Positions 6,978-7,253 of a DNA stretch of 7,253 bases are shown piece after piece. This DNA comes from Bacillota bacterium (GTDB taxonomy: Bacteria > Bacillota > Clostridia > Lachnospirales > Lachnospiraceae), in the NCBI GenBank assembly GCA_023437365.1, contig JAEZGK010000053.1, positions 1 through 7,253 of the forward strand, given 5' to 3'. Position numbers and translations under genes: made by a program. The notes below the pieces were generated by a model that saw only the letters and a list, made by a program, of their open reading frames with translations, had not been told where the DNA came from and did no database searches. Numbering within the stretch: the stretch's first letter is position 1; each line of letters begins with the position of its first letter.

Positions 6978-7012
6978 CGGTCGGACAGTCCAGTACTGTC
7001 CGACCGTTTTTT
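6978..7012 (+). terminator. Strong intrinsic terminator after the aspartate aminotransferase gene
   Basis: CGGTCGGACAGT (6978-6989) and its exact reverse complement ACTGTCCGACCG (6995-7006) form a 12-bp stem with a 5-nt loop, followed by six T residues at 7007-7012. It lies 21 nt after the stop codon. It should end the aminotransferase transcript and also shield the IS element from read-through. Confidence 0.92.
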
Positions 7013-7021
7013 GTGTCGTAA

Positions 7022-7044
7022 AACCACTGGCTAGGCCAGTGGTT
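7022..7044. repeat. Subterminal hairpin of the IS left end
   Basis: AACCACTGGC (7022-7031) and GCCAGTGGTT (7035-7044) form a perfect 10-bp stem with a TAG loop. No T-tract follows, so it is unlikely to be a terminator. In IS200/IS605 elements a single-stranded hairpin in this position is what TnpA recognises for cleavage. Confidence 0.75.
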
Positions 7045-7081
7045 CAAAGGAAGGCTACTGCCGATAATGGAGAAAAGAAAA

Positions 7082-7137
7082 CTCCCTTTGTTATAATAAA
7101 GGTGCGGTCTGCCAACTGCACAAAAAAACAAAGGGAG
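7082..7137 (+). promoter_or_regulatory. Stem-loop that can sequester the tnpA ribosome binding site
   Basis: CTCCCTTTGTT (7082-7092) is exactly complementary to AACAAAGGGAG (7127-7137), which includes most of the ribosome binding site AAAGGGAGG. An inner 7-bp stem with one G·U pair (7102-7108 with 7115-7121) can form in the loop. A transcript entering from upstream would fold and hide the site, limiting tnpA translation. This is a known control mode in IS200. Confidence 0.65.
7089..7097 (+). promoter_or_regulatory. Extended -10 element, possible tnpA promoter
   Basis: TGTTATAAT is a perfect extended -10 (TGn plus TATAAT). The -35 position holds GGAGAA, a poor match. A start near 7104 would exclude the left arm of the sequestering stem, so such transcripts would have a free ribosome binding site. 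Confidence 0.4.
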
Positions 7138-7146
7138 GACATTCAG

Positions 7147-7253
7147 ATGAGCCTGAACGACATAAACAGTTTATCGCATACAAAGTGGAATTGCAAATAT
7201 CACATAGTATTTGCACCAAAGTATAGGCGAAAAGTATTTTACGGAGAAAAGCG
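7147..7253 (+). CDS. tnpA: IS200/IS605-family transposase TnpA, N-terminal fragment (runs off the window)
   Basis: Only the first 35 codons are present. They read MSLNDINSLSHTKW followed by CKYHIVFAPKYRRKVFYG, the characteristic start of the Y1 (HUH-type) single-strand transposases that move IS200/IS605 elements by cutting and joining DNA at hairpin-marked ends. The HUH histidines and catalytic tyrosine would lie beyond the edge, so activity cannot be judged. The ATG is 9 nt after the end of AAAGGGAGG (7130-7138), a strong ribosome binding site that can be hidden in a stem. The window edge, not a mutation, ends the reading frame. Confidence 0.88.
   Translation, partial: MSLNDINSLSHTKWNCKYHIVFAPKYRRKVFYGEK

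Larger units (their letters stand above)
7013..7253 (+). mobile_element. Left end of an IS200/IS605-family insertion sequence, cut by the window edge
   Basis: The element is recognised by its tnpA start and by a subterminal hairpin in place of terminal inverted repeats, as is usual for this family. The exact left tip is uncertain; I place it just after the terminator T-tract, at about 7011-7020. The order hairpin, then ribosome-binding-site stem, then tnpA is the arrangement I recall for enterobacterial IS200. The right end, and whether a tnpB gene is present, lie beyond the window. Confidence 0.8.

Overview
The window looks like a chromosomal segment of a Gram-positive, probably spore-forming member of the Clostridia (an Oscillospiraceae/Ruminococcaceae-type genome is my best guess). 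The basis is gene content and order: a membrane-anchored M23 peptidase followed by an M50 site-2 protease resembling SpoIVFA/SpoIVFB, then the radical SAM (TIGR03960-type) and DUF2344 (TIGR03936-type) pair. AGGAG-type ribosome binding sites and compact, partly overlapping genes fit this. The taxon is an inference; no rRNA or other marker gene is present.

Layout: all seven genes lie on the + strand. (1) 44-877 is an M23/LytM peptidase overlapping (2) 867-1475, an M50 membrane protease. An extended -10 promoter sits on the stop codon of gene 2 and probably drives (3) 1583-3433, a radical SAM protein, which overlaps (4) 3420-4073, a DUF2344 protein. (5) 4123-5523 is asparaginyl-tRNA synthetase. 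(6) 5670-6956 is a class Ic aspartate aminotransferase with its own promoter and a strong intrinsic terminator at 6978-7012. (7) Directly after that terminator begins the left end of an IS200/IS605-family element whose tnpA starts at 7147 and runs off the window.

How the genes relate: genes 1 and 2 are probably translationally coupled and may form a regulator/protease pair for intramembrane proteolysis, possibly during sporulation. Genes 3 and 4 form a conserved pair whose biochemical role I do not know. Genes 5 and 6 both concern aspartate/asparagine: one makes Asp from oxaloacetate, the other charges tRNA with Asn. They have separate promoters or a gap between them, so co-regulation is not shown.

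Most of the window is ordinary conserved chromosome. The least ordinary features are a perfect 14-bp terminator-like inverted repeat inside the M23 gene, operator-like palindromes at the aminotransferase promoter, and the folded control region at the IS left end, which was placed right behind a terminator. No gene-free stretch exceeds 300 bases. I see no tRNA, rRNA, CRISPR array or clear riboswitch.
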